Source: Deltaproteobacteria bacterium RBG_13_43_22 (GTDB lineage: Bacteria; Desulfobacterota; RBG-13-43-22). Taken from it: a stretch of 64,000 nucleotides of DNA. How positions within the stretch are numbered: the stretch's first letter is position 1; each line of letters starts with the position of its first letter. The stretch spans positions 62,001 through 126,000 of the forward strand of contig MGQB01000015.1 in assembly GCA_001797675.1 (NCBI GenBank), given 5' to 3'. Below are positions 8,087-17,183 of the stretch, one piece after another. Position numbers and translations under genes: made by a program. The notes beneath the pieces are model-generated. The model was not told the DNA's origin and made no database searches. It was given only the letters and a program-made list of their open reading frames with translations.

Positions 8087-9367
8087 TTATCTCTCCTGCC
8101 GGTGTTTTTTAAGGGAAGGAATGAAAAAAACCATTATGGCCGCCACAAACGGGGCGATGGAAATGATCAGAAAACTGATAAAGTAGGAACCCTGTTTATC
8201 AAAAAAATAACCGGCCATTATCGGACCAACGGTGCCGGCGAACATGATCAAGGGTGTCATTGAACCCTGAATTTTGCCCATGGCGGTCCGCCCGAAATAT
8301 TCGGCCTGCATGGCCGGCATCAGGGGAACGTTGCCGCCGAAACCGACACCGAATATTAAAATAAACAGATAGACCATCGGCATGGTCTTTGCGTATAGGA
8401 GGACGAAAATACCGGTTCCCATGAGGGCATAAGAAATAGAGAATAAGAAACGTTTGTCAAAGAAATCGCCTAAATACCCGAAAATCAACCGGCCGGCTAC
8501 ACTAACCAGGGTCAGAAGCCCAATGCTGAAAGCGGCCTTTTCCACGGAGATGCCGAGGTCGGTCAGATGCGGAACTCCATGAACGAAGACCACCGAGTGA
8601 GCCAGGCTTTGACAAAAGAAGGCCCCGGCCAGCAACCAGAAGGTGGAGGAAGCCAGGGCCTGTTTCAGAGTAAAATCATGGAAAGACGCCTCTATGGTCT
8701 TGATTGGATTCGACGGTTTCTCCGGATCATTCTTTTGGGCCGGTTCCTTATCCGATGAAACGCCGTCCGGCCTGAGCCCTATATCCTCGGGTTTTTCCTT
8801 GATCAGGAGCGCCAACGGGATAACAACGATCCAGACCAGGATTCCGATGAGGAGAAAGGCAATACGCCATCCGGCGAATTTTATAAGGAATGCGGACAGG
8901 GGCGCAAAGATCAGTCCACCCAGTCCGGCACCGACAGCCAAAACGGCCATGGCCCTGGATAGGCCTCGCCTGAACCATTTGGCGATGACCGTGAAAGCCG
9001 GAAGATAGAGCATGAAGCTCATGCCGATGGATAGGAGAAGGCCGTAAATCAGGTAGAACATGAGCAAGGAATTAACCAGGGCCATCAGGGCAAAGCCCGA
9101 CCCGGAGATGATCCCTCCGAAGATAATGACCTTCCGCGAACCCCATTTATCTACGGCCCAGCCGACAATCGGGCCGGCTATGCCTCCCTGGGTGCTCCGC
9201 AAAGAGGCCGCTCCGGCGGTCATGGCCCGAGTCCATCCGAATTCGTCCATCATCGGTTTAAAAAACACGCCGAAACTGTAAAGCCAGGTTCCGAAACCAA
9301 GCATGCAAATGATGTTGGTGGCCAGAACGATCCACCATCCGTAAAATATTTTTTTCTTAAACATCAT
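8087..9367 (-). CDS. MFS transporter, OFA (oxalate/formate antiporter) type
   Basis: This 426-residue transporter opens with KKIFYGWWIVLATNIICM, the YGWWIV start typical of OFA and monocarboxylate-type MFS carriers in anaerobic proteobacteria. Twelve membrane segments are visible with a charged central loop around residues 195-225 (KPEDIGLRPDGV and the DKEPAQKND stretch). DKWGSRKVI near residue 70 is the loop 2-3 motif. It probably moves a small carboxylate across the inner membrane; the substrate cannot be told from sequence. It is unrelated in sequence to the neighbouring MFS protein. A palindromic repeat begins a few bases upstream of its start. Confidence 0.85.
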   Translation of the reverse strand: MMFKKKIFYGWWIVLATNIICMLGFGTWLYSFGVFFKPMMDEFGWTRAMTAGAASLRSTQGGIAGPIVGWAVDKWGSRKVIIFGGIISGSGFALMALVNSLLMFYLIYGLLLSIGMSFMLYLPAFTVIAKWFRRGLSRAMAVLAVGAGLGGLIFAPLSAFLIKFAGWRIAFLLIGILVWIVVIPLALLIKEKPEDIGLRPDGVSSDKEPAQKNDPEKPSNPIKTIEASFHDFTLKQALASSTFWLLAGAFFCQSLAHSVVFVHGVPHLTDLGISVEKAAFSIGLLTLVSVAGRLIFGYLGDFFDKRFLFSISYALMGTGIFVLLYAKTMPMVYLFILIFGVGFGGNVPLMPAMQAEYFGRTAMGKIQGSMTPLIMFAGTVGPIMAGYFFDKQGSYFISFLIISIAPFVAAIMVFFIPSLKKHRQER

Positions 9368-9373
9368 TAATCA

Positions 9374-9589
9374 ACCCTGATGGATGCGTAAAAAGTCATC
9401 AAACGGGACGGTAAAATAAAAAACTCCAGAGGCAAGGCGCGCAAACCGGGACCCGCTCTGAAAAGGTATAACTACGCGTTGCCGTGTATGCGAAGAAATC
9501 CTGAGGAATGAGTCCGTACATAGAAATACGCCGCAATAACGAAGGGTGTAGCGCAGCACAGCAGATGGATTTTTCACGAAACCATCAAC
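9374..9589. repeat. Palindromic repeat element, TCGTAAAAAGTC family, copy 2
   Basis: This is the opposite orientation of the copy at 285-450. It begins gatggatgcgtaaaaagtca and ends with ttttcacgaaaccatcaa. In between are cctgaggaatgagtccgtac, gccgcaataacgaagggtg and cagcacagcagatggat. It carries an extra internal piece compared with copy 1. The 68-residue ORF in the track is a by-product: its FARLASGVFYF stretch also appears in the spurious ORF over copy 3. Confidence 0.85.
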
Positions 9590-9793
9590 CCTGATAAATC
9601 CGGAAAAACGCGCTTCCGGTTGTTACGAGTAATGCATCGGTGAGACCCTATCACCAAATTAGTTTCGTGCTTCAGGCTATAGGGAAAACCGATCCACTGT
9701 CAAGGACAATCATCCCCCTTTTTAGGCACCGTAAAGAATTGACAATAAATCCCTGGAGACGAAAAGATCAGAATACCACTGATCAAGGCAGAC

Positions 9794-10618
9794 CTACGGT
9801 ATGATTTCCTTTCCTGTGGATTGGGAGTCGGAGAGGCCGGAAAATTTAAATATTTCATCAGAAATGTCCGGTCGCAGGACCAGAGTTTCATAACGGATGG
9901 TCAGCACATGTTCCCCCGGTCCATCCTTGATTTCACAGCGCATCGGTGTCTGGTTCCCGGTCACCTCGGAAAAATCGGAAAAGAGTATTTCAATTTCTCC
10001 TTCCTTCGAAGGGTTTGTTATCCGGACTTTGGTCAATGAAAAGGGGTCAGGGGATATCCAAAGCTCCTGTTGAACATTGCCCAAAAGAAAGAGCTTTATT
10101 ACTCTTTTTTCTTCTTCCTGTCCGATGTCGAGTTTATAGGTGTCATAAGGAAAAAGAGGGACACGGCCCCAAAATAGTTTTAGCATTTCAACGATGGGTA
10201 TCTGTGAAATGGCCGACCAAGGGCCGAAAAGAGAGGAATTAAAAGGAATCTCTTTTTTCTGGGCTATTGAAAACAGCCGGGTTTCTCCCAAATAGGAAAC
10301 AAAATAGAGCATGGGCCGGCCGAAAGGATCGAATATTTCCAGACGAAGGGCTTCCGGCCCCTTGGCCAGGAGGCGAAACTGAAGACTATACCTTTCCCCG
10401 GGGGCCTGGACAACCAGGCGTCCCGCTCCTTCCCGGGAAACGGGTTCATTGAGGATAGCCAAACGGTTCATAAGGGCGGGAAAGCTTAAATCGTTTTTGG
10501 TCTGGGAGTCGGGCTGGGAAAGAGGAGACTGGTCATGAATGGAGGCCGGAGCCATTATCGTCATTGTCAACACCAAGCCGAAGGAGAAAATAAGAAGGTT
10601 AATTGGTCTGATTTCCAA
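9794..10618 (-). CDS. LolA/LolB-like outer-membrane lipoprotein-handling protein
   Basis: A 274-residue protein with an N-terminal hydrophobic segment (INLLIFSFGLVLTMTIMAPA) and then a long stretch of alternating beta-strand character: RLVVQAPGERYSLQFRLLAKGPEALRLEIFDPFGRPMLYF. That pattern is like LolB and related lipoprotein-binding folds (compare DUF4292). No lipobox cysteine is present, so it may be a signal-anchored periplasmic form. Its start lies inside the 3' end of the TPR lipoprotein gene (20-bp overlap), which implies translational coupling. In related genomes a TPR lipoprotein and a LolB-like protein often pair in this way. The precise function is inferred. Confidence 0.6.
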   Translation of the reverse strand: MEIRPINLLIFSFGLVLTMTIMAPASIHDQSPLSQPDSQTKNDLSFPALMNRLAILNEPVSREGAGRLVVQAPGERYSLQFRLLAKGPEALRLEIFDPFGRPMLYFVSYLGETRLFSIAQKKEIPFNSSLFGPWSAISQIPIVEMLKLFWGRVPLFPYDTYKLDIGQEEEKRVIKLFLLGNVQQELWISPDPFSLTKVRITNPSKEGEIEILFSDFSEVTGNQTPMRCEIKDGPGEHVLTIRYETLVLRPDISDEIFKFSGLSDSQSTGKEIIP

Positions 10619-12398
10619 CCCCTCCTTTTTCTTCCTCCAATTTCAGCTGGGTCTCTTTGATTTTTTTCAGGATGGTTTCTTTCTCTTTGGCCGCCGGGTG
10701 AACTTCCAAAATCCGACGGTATATTTTCAAGGCATTATCCCAGAGGCTTTTCTTAATATAGACATCCCCGAGATGTTCTCCGATGACCGGGTCATTGGGA
10801 GCCAACTTATAGGCCTTCTCCAATTCAACGAGGGCCTCATCGAACTTTTTCTTTTTAAAATAAACCCATCCGAGGCTGTCCAGAATATAGCCGTCGTTGG
10901 GACGGAATTTAAGGGCCCGCTTAATCAAGTCTTCCGCTTCATCCAGATGGGTCCCTCGTTCGGCATAGGTATAACCCAGGTAATTCAAAGCCATGGCGTG
11001 AAACGGGTCTTTCTTTATGGCTGTTTTCAATTGCTGGATGCTTTCCCGTTTTTGACCCATTTTATCCAGGAAAATCCCCAGACGGAAATAGAGTTCGGCC
11101 TGATCGGGATCGATCTCAATGCCTTCCAGGAGCACTTTTTTACCCTCCGGAAGATTATTCGTCTGTTCATAGAGGGAGGCCAGGGTCAGGTAGATCTCAA
11201 TTTTTTTGGGGGAGACAATCAAGGCCTTTTGAAGTAACTGAATGGCTTCCTCAAACTTCTTTTCTTTTTCCAGAATATAAGAATGCATAATAAGGGCCTG
11301 GGGAAAATATTCCGATTGGGTCGAAATGGAGGTTAAAAATTCCAGAGCTTTCTTAAATTTTCGTTGTTCCACCAGGGTGATGCCCAAAAAATATTTGATC
11401 CTGCTGTCTTCGGGCTTTTCGTTTGACAGGGCGCTGAATTCTTCAAAAGCCTGATCAAGATGCTTGTTTTCCAGGTAGATAATCCCGATTCGGAATCGTC
11501 TTTCAAAATCCTGGTTGGAATTGATCTTTAGGGATTCCAGGAGTGCGTGTCCCTGGTCATAGTTCCCCAATTTTAACCATTGATTGGCTGCACTTTCCTG
11601 GGCTTCTAAATTTTTTGGGTTCTTCTGGAGGACGATTTGATACATGGCCAAAGCCTGTTTGGTTTGATCAGTCCGTTCATAGACCCGACCGAGGCCCATA
11701 TAAGCATTAATATGATTAGGATTGATATTGACCGTTTCTTGAAAATAGAATCTGGCCCGATCGTACTGTTTCATCTCCAGATAAATCTTGGCCAGGAAAA
11801 AATGCCCTTTTTCGGATTTTGGATTTATTTTTATTAATTTTTGAAAGGATTCCAGGGCCTGAGGGATTTTCTTTATTTGCAAGTTCAAGATTCCCAAATT
11901 AAAGAGAACCTCTTCATCCTGGGGATCCAGATCGATAAGAGCCTGATAGGACTTAAGGGCTTCTTCCCATTTTTGCTGGGAGATATAAATCTCCGCCAAA
12001 AGGGAATAGGCCTCTTGAAATTTTGGATCCAGATCAATAGCTTTTTGGGTATGCCGCTGGGCCTCGGCCGGATTGGAAGTCTTGAATAAAAGACGCCCCA
12101 GAGAAAATTCCAAAAACGGGGAATCGGGCACCAGGGCCAAGGTCTTCTGAAGTTCTTCAATGGCCCGGGTATCGTTATCTTCCTGAGCATAGAGGCTGCT
12201 TGCTAAAAAATGATAATAGGCTTCGGATTGACTGTCCGGAGTTTTTAAGGGAATGTTAGCCGGTGGAGGCGTCGGAGCGGGCTGTTCGGAAAAAAATTGA
12301 GACCACCGGCCTTGACACCCGGGGCCGACCAATAGAAGGACCAAAAAGAATATCGGCAACCGGGCGAAAAATAGAGAAGTTTTTTTTTGCATGTCCAT
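10599..12398 (-). CDS. Tetratricopeptide-repeat lipoprotein
   Basis: This 599-residue protein begins with a lipoprotein signal peptide; LLLVGPGC at residues 21-28 is the lipobox, so it should be anchored by a lipidated cysteine. From about residue 60 to the end it is built from some fifteen TPR units, recognised by repeats such as AYYHFLASSLYAQEDN, SLLAEIYISQQKWEEAL and LGWVYFKKKKFDEALVELEKA. TPR proteins are protein-protein scaffolds; this one probably works at the inner face of the outer membrane. It overlaps the LolB-like gene and follows the sigma factor gene after a heptad repeat. The partner is unknown. Confidence 0.85.
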   Translation of the reverse strand: MDMQKKTSLFFARLPIFFLVLLLVGPGCQGRWSQFFSEQPAPTPPPANIPLKTPDSQSEAYYHFLASSLYAQEDNDTRAIEELQKTLALVPDSPFLEFSLGRLLFKTSNPAEAQRHTQKAIDLDPKFQEAYSLLAEIYISQQKWEEALKSYQALIDLDPQDEEVLFNLGILNLQIKKIPQALESFQKLIKINPKSEKGHFFLAKIYLEMKQYDRARFYFQETVNINPNHINAYMGLGRVYERTDQTKQALAMYQIVLQKNPKNLEAQESAANQWLKLGNYDQGHALLESLKINSNQDFERRFRIGIIYLENKHLDQAFEEFSALSNEKPEDSRIKYFLGITLVEQRKFKKALEFLTSISTQSEYFPQALIMHSYILEKEKKFEEAIQLLQKALIVSPKKIEIYLTLASLYEQTNNLPEGKKVLLEGIEIDPDQAELYFRLGIFLDKMGQKRESIQQLKTAIKKDPFHAMALNYLGYTYAERGTHLDEAEDLIKRALKFRPNDGYILDSLGWVYFKKKKFDEALVELEKAYKLAPNDPVIGEHLGDVYIKKSLWDNALKIYRRILEVHPAAKEKETILKKIKETQLKLEEEKGGVGNQTN

Positions 12399-12402
12399 AT
12401 TT

Positions 12403-12563
12403 TCTGATGCCTGATCCAGGATTCAGGATATAAACGGACCGCGTCTGATCTCGGCATTTTCTGAGACCCTCAAGGCCGGTTTCTTTTTTATCCTGTATCC
12501 TGCATCAGACATCGTCTGCTGTTTTTCCGGCACCCGACATCCGAGATCGGGTATCGGACATCA
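12403..12563. repeat. Heptad inverted repeats (TGATCCA / ATCCTGT / CGACATC words)
   Basis: Several 7-nt periodic arms lie here: tgatgcc, tgatcca, ggattca, ggatata on the left; atcctgt, atcctgc, atcagac in the middle; and cgacatc, cgagatc, gggtatc, ggacatc at the right end. It runs up to and slightly into the 3' end of the sigma factor gene and spans the gap before the TPR lipoprotein gene. Confidence 0.7.
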
Positions 12564-13520
12564 AAACATATCCTCAAGATAATCGGGGTTTAAATCCGGT
12601 AGTTCCTTTTCCAAGTAGGCCTTAACCTTCTTTAAGAGTTTTTCCTCCAGTTGCCGGATCCTTTCCCGGGAAACACCGAACTGATTCCCTAAATCCTGTA
12701 AGGTCAGAGGTTCTTCTGTCAATATCCGTTTTTCAAAAATGATGTTTTCCCGCGGGGTCAGTCCCTTTTGAAAATCCTGAAGTTTAGTCCTAAAAATATT
12801 TTTTAATTGCATCTCGGATATGGTTTTTTCGGGAGAAGCTTCTTTGCCCGGCAAGATCGACTTGTGATCCACCGAAGAACCGTCAGCGACCGGGGCATCC
12901 AAAGAGAGTTCCCATTCTCCCAGTCTTTGATCCATCTCAATAATTTCTTTTTCACTGACGGAAAACTTTTCCGCAAGGAGTTTAGGTGCCGGATCAATGC
13001 CCTGAGCCATGAGCCGGCTTTTCTCTTTTTTCAAATTATAAAAAAGCTTTCTCTGGGCCTGGGTGGTTCCAACTTTTACCAGCTTCCAGTTATCCATAAT
13101 GAATTTAAGGATGTAGGCCTTGATCCAGAAGGAGGCATAATAAGAAAATTTAATGCCCCGAAAAGGATCAAATTTTTTAACGGCCTGCATCAGTCCGATA
13201 TTCCCCTCCTGAATCAGGTCCAATAGGTTTTGCATCCAGTACCGCTGAAATTCCATGGCAATCTTGACCACCAGCCGTAAATTAGAGGTGATTAACTTAT
13301 AAGCCAAATCCGAATCCTGGGTCTGCTGGTATTTGAGGAGAACGGACTTCTCTTCTTCCAAATCAAGGAGGGGATATCGGTTAATTTCCAAAAGATACCG
13401 TTGAAGAGGATCATAGGGGACCACCTGGCCTTTCGGGGGGTGGTTGGTTCCCGGTTCCTTTTCCTCAGCCAGGGTATCCAAAGGGTCTTCAGGCAGGGAA
13501 GGGTTCATCTCCTTTTTCAA
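12561..13520 (-). CDS. rpoH: RNA polymerase sigma factor, RpoH-like (sigma-32 type)
   Basis: This 319-residue sigma-70 family protein has region 2 ([51 protein letters not shown]) and region 4 with the helix-turn-helix LTLQDLGNQFGVSRERIRQLEEKLLKK. The stretch GTTQAQRKLFYNLKKEK matches the RpoH box that distinguishes heat-shock sigma factors. It lacks region 1.1. The ORF starts at TTG overlapping the ferritin-like gene's stop (TTGA), so the two are translationally coupled; an ATG four codons in is an alternative but its AAGGAG is then too close. It should direct the heat-shock regulon, although deltaproteobacteria carry several RpoH paralogs. Confidence 0.85.
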   Translation of the reverse strand: MKKEMNPSLPEDPLDTLAEEKEPGTNHPPKGQVVPYDPLQRYLLEINRYPLLDLEEEKSVLLKYQQTQDSDLAYKLITSNLRLVVKIAMEFQRYWMQNLLDLIQEGNIGLMQAVKKFDPFRGIKFSYYASFWIKAYILKFIMDNWKLVKVGTTQAQRKLFYNLKKEKSRLMAQGIDPAPKLLAEKFSVSEKEIIEMDQRLGEWELSLDAPVADGSSVDHKSILPGKEASPEKTISEMQLKNIFRTKLQDFQKGLTPRENIIFEKRILTEEPLTLQDLGNQFGVSRERIRQLEEKLLKKVKAYLEKELPDLNPDYLEDMF

Positions 13521-13963
13521 TCCAATATTTTTTCATCATAAATCGATTCCAACCGGTATTTATGCTGGGCCTCCTGATCGGCCAAATAGGTAAATAATTT
13601 TTTCTGAGCAGGGTCTTGAGCTTTGGCCTCCCAGGCCCGGTAAAATTTTAAGGATTTTTCCTCATTTTTCATGGCCAGGATCATCACCTCTTGATATTTC
13701 ATGTCCTTATGGAATTTAAGATCCATCAAGTAGTCGCTGATTTTTAGATCCGGTATGGATCTGGAACTCTCCGGCAGGGTTAATGGATCCGGTAATTCTT
13801 CCAATAATTTTTGGTGGTTTTCTTCTTCGGCCGCCAATTCTAAAAAAAGGGGGGATATCCCCGGGTATTGAGACAGTGAAGCGGTGGAACGATAAAAAGT
13901 TTGAGCATCTTTTTCTTTATTGATCGCAAATTGAAAAATTTCTTGGATAGTGGAAAAAGACAT
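13517..13963 (-). CDS. Ferritin-like / rubrerythrin-type diiron protein
   Basis: A 148-residue all-helical protein with two EXXH-type halves: FAINKEKDAQTFYRSTA and LAAEEENHQKLLEEL, then ILAMKNEEKSLKFYRAW and LADQEAQHKYRLESIYDE. These are the four-helix diiron ligands of the rubrerythrin (ferritin-like DUF) group. No C-terminal rubredoxin domain is present. The family handles peroxide or iron in anaerobes. Its stop overlaps the start of the RpoH-like gene, so iron or oxidative stress defence and the stress sigma factor appear to be co-transcribed. The start follows a GGAGGAC site. Confidence 0.85.
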   Translation of the reverse strand: MSFSTIQEIFQFAINKEKDAQTFYRSTASLSQYPGISPLFLELAAEEENHQKLLEELPDPLTLPESSRSIPDLKISDYLMDLKFHKDMKYQEVMILAMKNEEKSLKFYRAWEAKAQDPAQKKLFTYLADQEAQHKYRLESIYDEKILD

Positions 13964-14051
13964 GGACCGTCCTCCTTATTTCCATGGGATTTCTGGAATC
14001 CTCAGCATATTTGAACAAATGTACTGTTCGTCCTTGCGGTTGTCAAGGATT

Positions 14052-14084
14052 AAAAAAAAAGACCCTTTCTGAAACGAAAGAGCC
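14052..14084 (-). terminator. Intrinsic terminator of the liv operon
   Basis: On the minus strand ggctctttc and gaaagggtc form a 9-bp stem (two G-U pairs) with a 6-nt loop, followed by nine T residues. It lies 45 bp after the stop of the PaaK-like gene, the last gene of the liv operon. Confidence 0.85.
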
Positions 14085-14128
14085 TATTTTTATTCCAAAC
14101 TTCGGACTATGCACTAACTCCGAGCTGT

Positions 14129-15412
14129 CTACTCCCAGACCCGTTTATCTTCGATCTTCTTGGCCCCCTCAGGCAATGACCCTTTTGGAAGAAATTCAAC
14201 CTCACCACGAACACGCAGGATTTCCTGGATCGCTTTTCCTATGGCCTCGGATAGGATGGTTGGGTCTGAACAAGGACGCACCAGTTCAGTTCGAAAGATC
14301 ATCCTATCCTGGTGTCCCTCCCGGGTCACCACAACCTGACAGGCGCAGATTTCAGAAAATTTAGCGGCCACGAAATCCACCAATCCCGGATGGATAAACA
14401 TCCCTTTGACCTTGGTCACTTGATCCACCCGGCCGATAATTTTCATCAACCGGGGTGAAGTCCGGCCGCAAGGGCAAGGTTCGTCGCTTACATAGGACAG
14501 GTCCCCGCTTCCGAACCGGATCAAAGGATAGACTTTGTTAAAACAAGTGCCCACCACCTCACCGATTTCTCCAGGGTTGCACTGTTTCCCGGTCTGGGGA
14601 TCAACGATTTCTACGATACAATCGTCGGGGAAATGCATGCCGTTTTTCTGACTGCACTCAAAACCCAGGCAACCGATATCGGCGGTTCCATAACTCTGAC
14701 GGATCATCAGTCCCAATTCGGATTCCAGACTGTCCCGCAAAGATTCGGGGAGCATTTCGGCGGCCACAAAGGCTGTTTTTAAATTCAGGTCTTTGGGAGG
14801 ATTTAAGCCCATCTCTTTGGCCTTTTGGACGGCAGCGAAGAGAAAGCTGGGGGTTCCTAAAAATCCGGTTACTTTTAAATCCTTCATTACCCGGACCTGA
14901 AGTTCCGTATTTCCAACTCCGGCCGGGATGGTTCGGCAGCCCAGAAGCTTTAACGATGAATCCAACATAAAGCCAAAGGGAACCAGATGAAAATTAAAGG
15001 TGATCTGACAGATATCGCCGGCCCGGAATCCCCCGGCGTATAATCCCTGGGCCCAGCGGGTATCTTCATAGACCAATTCTCCCGGTTCATAGATAGGCCC
15101 GGGGGAAATAAAAAAGCGGCCAAGTTCCTCGGGCGGCACCCCGTTAAAACCGCCAAAGGGGGGATTCTTTTTTTGTAGACTGATCAGGTCGGCCTTTTCG
15201 GTAATGGGCAGTTTCTCCAGGTCTCTAACGGTCTTTATGTCTCCGGGTTTTATTTTGGCCTGGTCTATTTTTTTCTTGACCGCCGGGGCCTTTTCATAGG
15301 CATAGGTTATAATCTGCTTCAGCTTCCTGTTATGATACCGTCGTCGTTCTGACTCGGTCATGATTTCCAATTTGGAAAAATAGCCTGAACAGCGGTCCTT
15401 CTTGGTTACCAT
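14129..15412 (-). CDS. Phenylacetate-CoA ligase family protein (AMP-forming)
   Basis: A 427-residue member of the PaaK-like adenylate-forming enzymes, which activate aromatic or other carboxylic acids to CoA esters using ATP. Recognisable parts are LKQIITYAYEKAPAVKKKI near the N-terminus, SYGTADIGCLGFEC, the RFGSGDLSYVSDEPCPCGR segment with its conserved Asp, and GRVDQVTKVKGMFIHPGLVD near the hinge. The ORF extends further upstream, but the ATG at 15412 has GGGGAGGAGC in front of it and fits the family. It is the last gene of the liv operon, so its substrate may be what the ABC system imports; that is inferred. Confidence 0.85.
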   Translation of the reverse strand: MVTKKDRCSGYFSKLEIMTESERRRYHNRKLKQIITYAYEKAPAVKKKIDQAKIKPGDIKTVRDLEKLPITEKADLISLQKKNPPFGGFNGVPPEELGRFFISPGPIYEPGELVYEDTRWAQGLYAGGFRAGDICQITFNFHLVPFGFMLDSSLKLLGCRTIPAGVGNTELQVRVMKDLKVTGFLGTPSFLFAAVQKAKEMGLNPPKDLNLKTAFVAAEMLPESLRDSLESELGLMIRQSYGTADIGCLGFECSQKNGMHFPDDCIVEIVDPQTGKQCNPGEIGEVVGTCFNKVYPLIRFGSGDLSYVSDEPCPCGRTSPRLMKIIGRVDQVTKVKGMFIHPGLVDFVAAKFSEICACQVVVTREGHQDRMIFRTELVRPCSDPTILSEAIGKAIQEILRVRGEVEFLPKGSLPEGAKKIEDKRVWE

Positions 15413-15441
15413 TGCTCCTCCCCTAAGGGTTAGTAAGAAAA

Positions 15442-15522
15442 AAGTTCGGAGTTTAGAGTTCGGTGCGGTTGGTTTTTTACTCCCAACCAATGACTCCGAA
15501 CTCCCAACTCCGAACTTCGAAC
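15442..15522. repeat. Heptad inverted repeat (word CTCCGAA)
   Basis: The left arm is gttcgga, gtttaga, gttcggt; the right arm is ctccgaa, ctcccaa, ctccgaa, cttcgaa. The two arms are reverse complements in register and enclose a T-rich spacer. It lies between the secreted-protein gene and the PaaK-like gene inside the operon. Confidence 0.75.
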
Positions 15523-15535
15523 CTAAGGCCGGTTG

Positions 15536-16189
15536 TTATTTAGGCGGAAAAGTGCCTTCAAAAGGCACGATGATATTTTTCCCGTTAGGACCGACAAAGG
15601 TTGCGGTGCCGTTGACCGTAATAGGGAAAGTGAAGTCGGAAATCCCTTCCCACCATTTCTTCAACAGATCACCAGACTTGATATTCATCTCCTGGAGTTT
15701 GAATCCACCGGTTACCAATAAGGAGAGGTTGGCCGTATTGTAATCAAAGGTCCCGTTGAATCTCATGTAATCGGTTGTCTTAGCCGGAATATAGTTGTCG
15801 TCAAAGAAGGTCAGGGTATTCAGTTCAAACTCTTCGAAGGCGACTGTAAACTTTAAATCGTCCAGCATGATTTTAAAATTATTGGGGTTTTGGACGGAAT
15901 AGACAAAGGAGAGGACCAGAGGTGCCCCCCTTCTTCCGGCCGTTAATTTTCCTTCCTTATCCAAAATGCCGTCTAAATAGTAGCCCCAGTAGTTGGCAAT
16001 TTCGATCCGGTCCAATTTAACCATTGGGGCTTTAGCGGCTGCTATTTTCATGGCCTTCCCTTTGCCTACGGTGGCTTTAGGGGCTGCTTTCTCCAGCGTA
16101 GCTGCTTTTTCTTCGGCCGCTAAGCACGGTAAGGCTAGAAGACTAACGATACCGATCAGTAAAAATAAGGTGACTGCGAATTTTTTCAT
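15536..16189 (-). CDS. Secreted protein, possible LEA-14/WHy-like domain
   Basis: This 217-residue protein has a clear signal peptide (MKKFAVTLFLLIGIVSLLALPCLAAE, cleavage near residue 25), then an Ala/Lys-rich linker (residues 30-55) and a compact beta-rich domain. Features such as VYSVQNPNNFKIMLDDLKFTVAFE recall the water-stress/LEA-2 fold, where an NPN motif is conserved. Its position directly downstream of livF and upstream of the PaaK-like gene suggests a periplasmic accessory to the transport operon. I do not recognise a specific family. GGGAGG precedes the ATG at good spacing. Confidence 0.7.
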   Translation of the reverse strand: MKKFAVTLFLLIGIVSLLALPCLAAEEKAATLEKAAPKATVGKGKAMKIAAAKAPMVKLDRIEIANYWGYYLDGILDKEGKLTAGRRGAPLVLSFVYSVQNPNNFKIMLDDLKFTVAFEEFELNTLTFFDDNYIPAKTTDYMRFNGTFDYNTANLSLLVTGGFKLQEMNIKSGDLLKKWWEGISDFTFPITVNGTATFVGPNGKNIIVPFEGTFPPK

Positions 16190-16201
16190 AAGATCCTCCC
16201 T

Positions 16202-17011
16202 TTAGGTTAACCAACGTTTTCGGCGTTTATAGTGTTTGACCTCTCGGAAACTTTTTCGGGTTCCAAGATCGGTAAGACCGAGATAGAAATCTTTTATATC
16301 CGGATTTTCCAATAATTTTTCGGCCGTGTCGTCCATAACAATCCGCCCGTTTTCCATAACATAAGCATAGGGGGCGACGCTCAAGGCCAATTTGGCATTC
16401 TGTTCCACAAGGAGGATGGAAATCTTGGATTCTTCATGAAGCCGGGTAATAATATTGAAGATCTCTTTGATCAGCATGGGGGCCAGCCCCATGGAGGGTT
16501 CATCCAAGAGCATCAGCTTGGGGTTGGCCATTAAGGCCCGGCCCACCACGGTCATTTGCTGTTCCCCGCCGCTGATAAATCCGGCGGTTTCGTTCCGTTT
16601 TTCTTTCAGACGAGGGAAATAGTGATAAACCATTTCCAATCCGTCTTTCACGGCCCGCCGATCCCGCCTCAGGTGAGCCCCGACAACGAGGTTTTGTTCC
16701 ACCGTCAAATGTTCAAAAACACGGCGGCCTTCAATAACCTGAACAATCCCGGATTTAGCGATGTCTTCAGCGTTTTTTTTATCGATCCGATCTCCCAGGA
16801 AAACAATATTCCCATCCGAAACCTTTCCGTCCTCATGTTTCAACAGACCGGAGATGGCCTTCAGGGTGGTGCTTTTCCCCGCCCCATTCGCCCCCAGGAG
16901 GGCCACAATCCCTCCTTGAGGGACTTCAATGGAGACCCCCTTGAGGACCAGAATAACCTCATGGTACTTGACTTCAATGCTATTGATCTTCAGGATCGGT
17001 TCCTCAGTCAA
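16202..17011 (-). CDS. livF: Branched-chain amino acid-type ABC transporter ATP-binding protein LivF
   Basis: A 269-residue ABC ATPase with Walker A GANGAGKST near residue 39, signature FISGGEQQMTVVGRALM near 143 and Walker B LMLLDEPSMGLAP. The order and the IVQVIEGRRVFEHLTVEQNLVVGA stretch are typical for LivF of the Liv/HAAT family. It energises import through LivHM together with LivG. The start is TTG at 17011, eight bases after a strong AAGGAGGT; there is no better ATG. The C-terminal tail rich in Arg and Lys (SFREVKHYKRRKRW) is longer than usual. Confidence 0.9.
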   Translation of the reverse strand: MTEEPILKINSIEVKYHEVILVLKGVSIEVPQGGIVALLGANGAGKSTTLKAISGLLKHEDGKVSDGNIVFLGDRIDKKNAEDIAKSGIVQVIEGRRVFEHLTVEQNLVVGAHLRRDRRAVKDGLEMVYHYFPRLKEKRNETAGFISGGEQQMTVVGRALMANPKLMLLDEPSMGLAPMLIKEIFNIITRLHEESKISILLVEQNAKLALSVAPYAYVMENGRIVMDDTAEKLLENPDIKDFYLGLTDLGTRKSFREVKHYKRRKRWLT

Positions 17012-17043
17012 CGATCTTACCTCCTTGAAACTTCATCTTGATA

Positions 17044-17176
17044 AATCCGAAATTCGAATATCGAATTTCGAAACAAAACCAAAATCCAGATATCAAATGT
17101 TCAAAACTCTATGGCTTTCTAGTTTTGAATTTTTGTCATTTGAATTTGATTCGTGCTTCGGATTTTGGATTTGATT
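17044..17176. repeat. Heptad inverted repeat (word GAATTTC)
   Basis: The left arm reads gaaattc, gaatatc, gaatttc; the right part reads gaatttt, tgtcatt, tgaattt, then gattcgt, gcttcgg, attttgg. The words are degenerate but keep a period of 7. It occupies the whole gap between livK-like and livF. Confidence 0.6.
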
Positions 17177-17183
17177 TACAGGC

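Noticed and set aside
9371-9577. 68-residue ORF on the minus strand
   Set aside because: It lies wholly in a palindromic repeat; the same FARLASGxFY stretch appears in the spurious ORF over the copy at 59447-59629.
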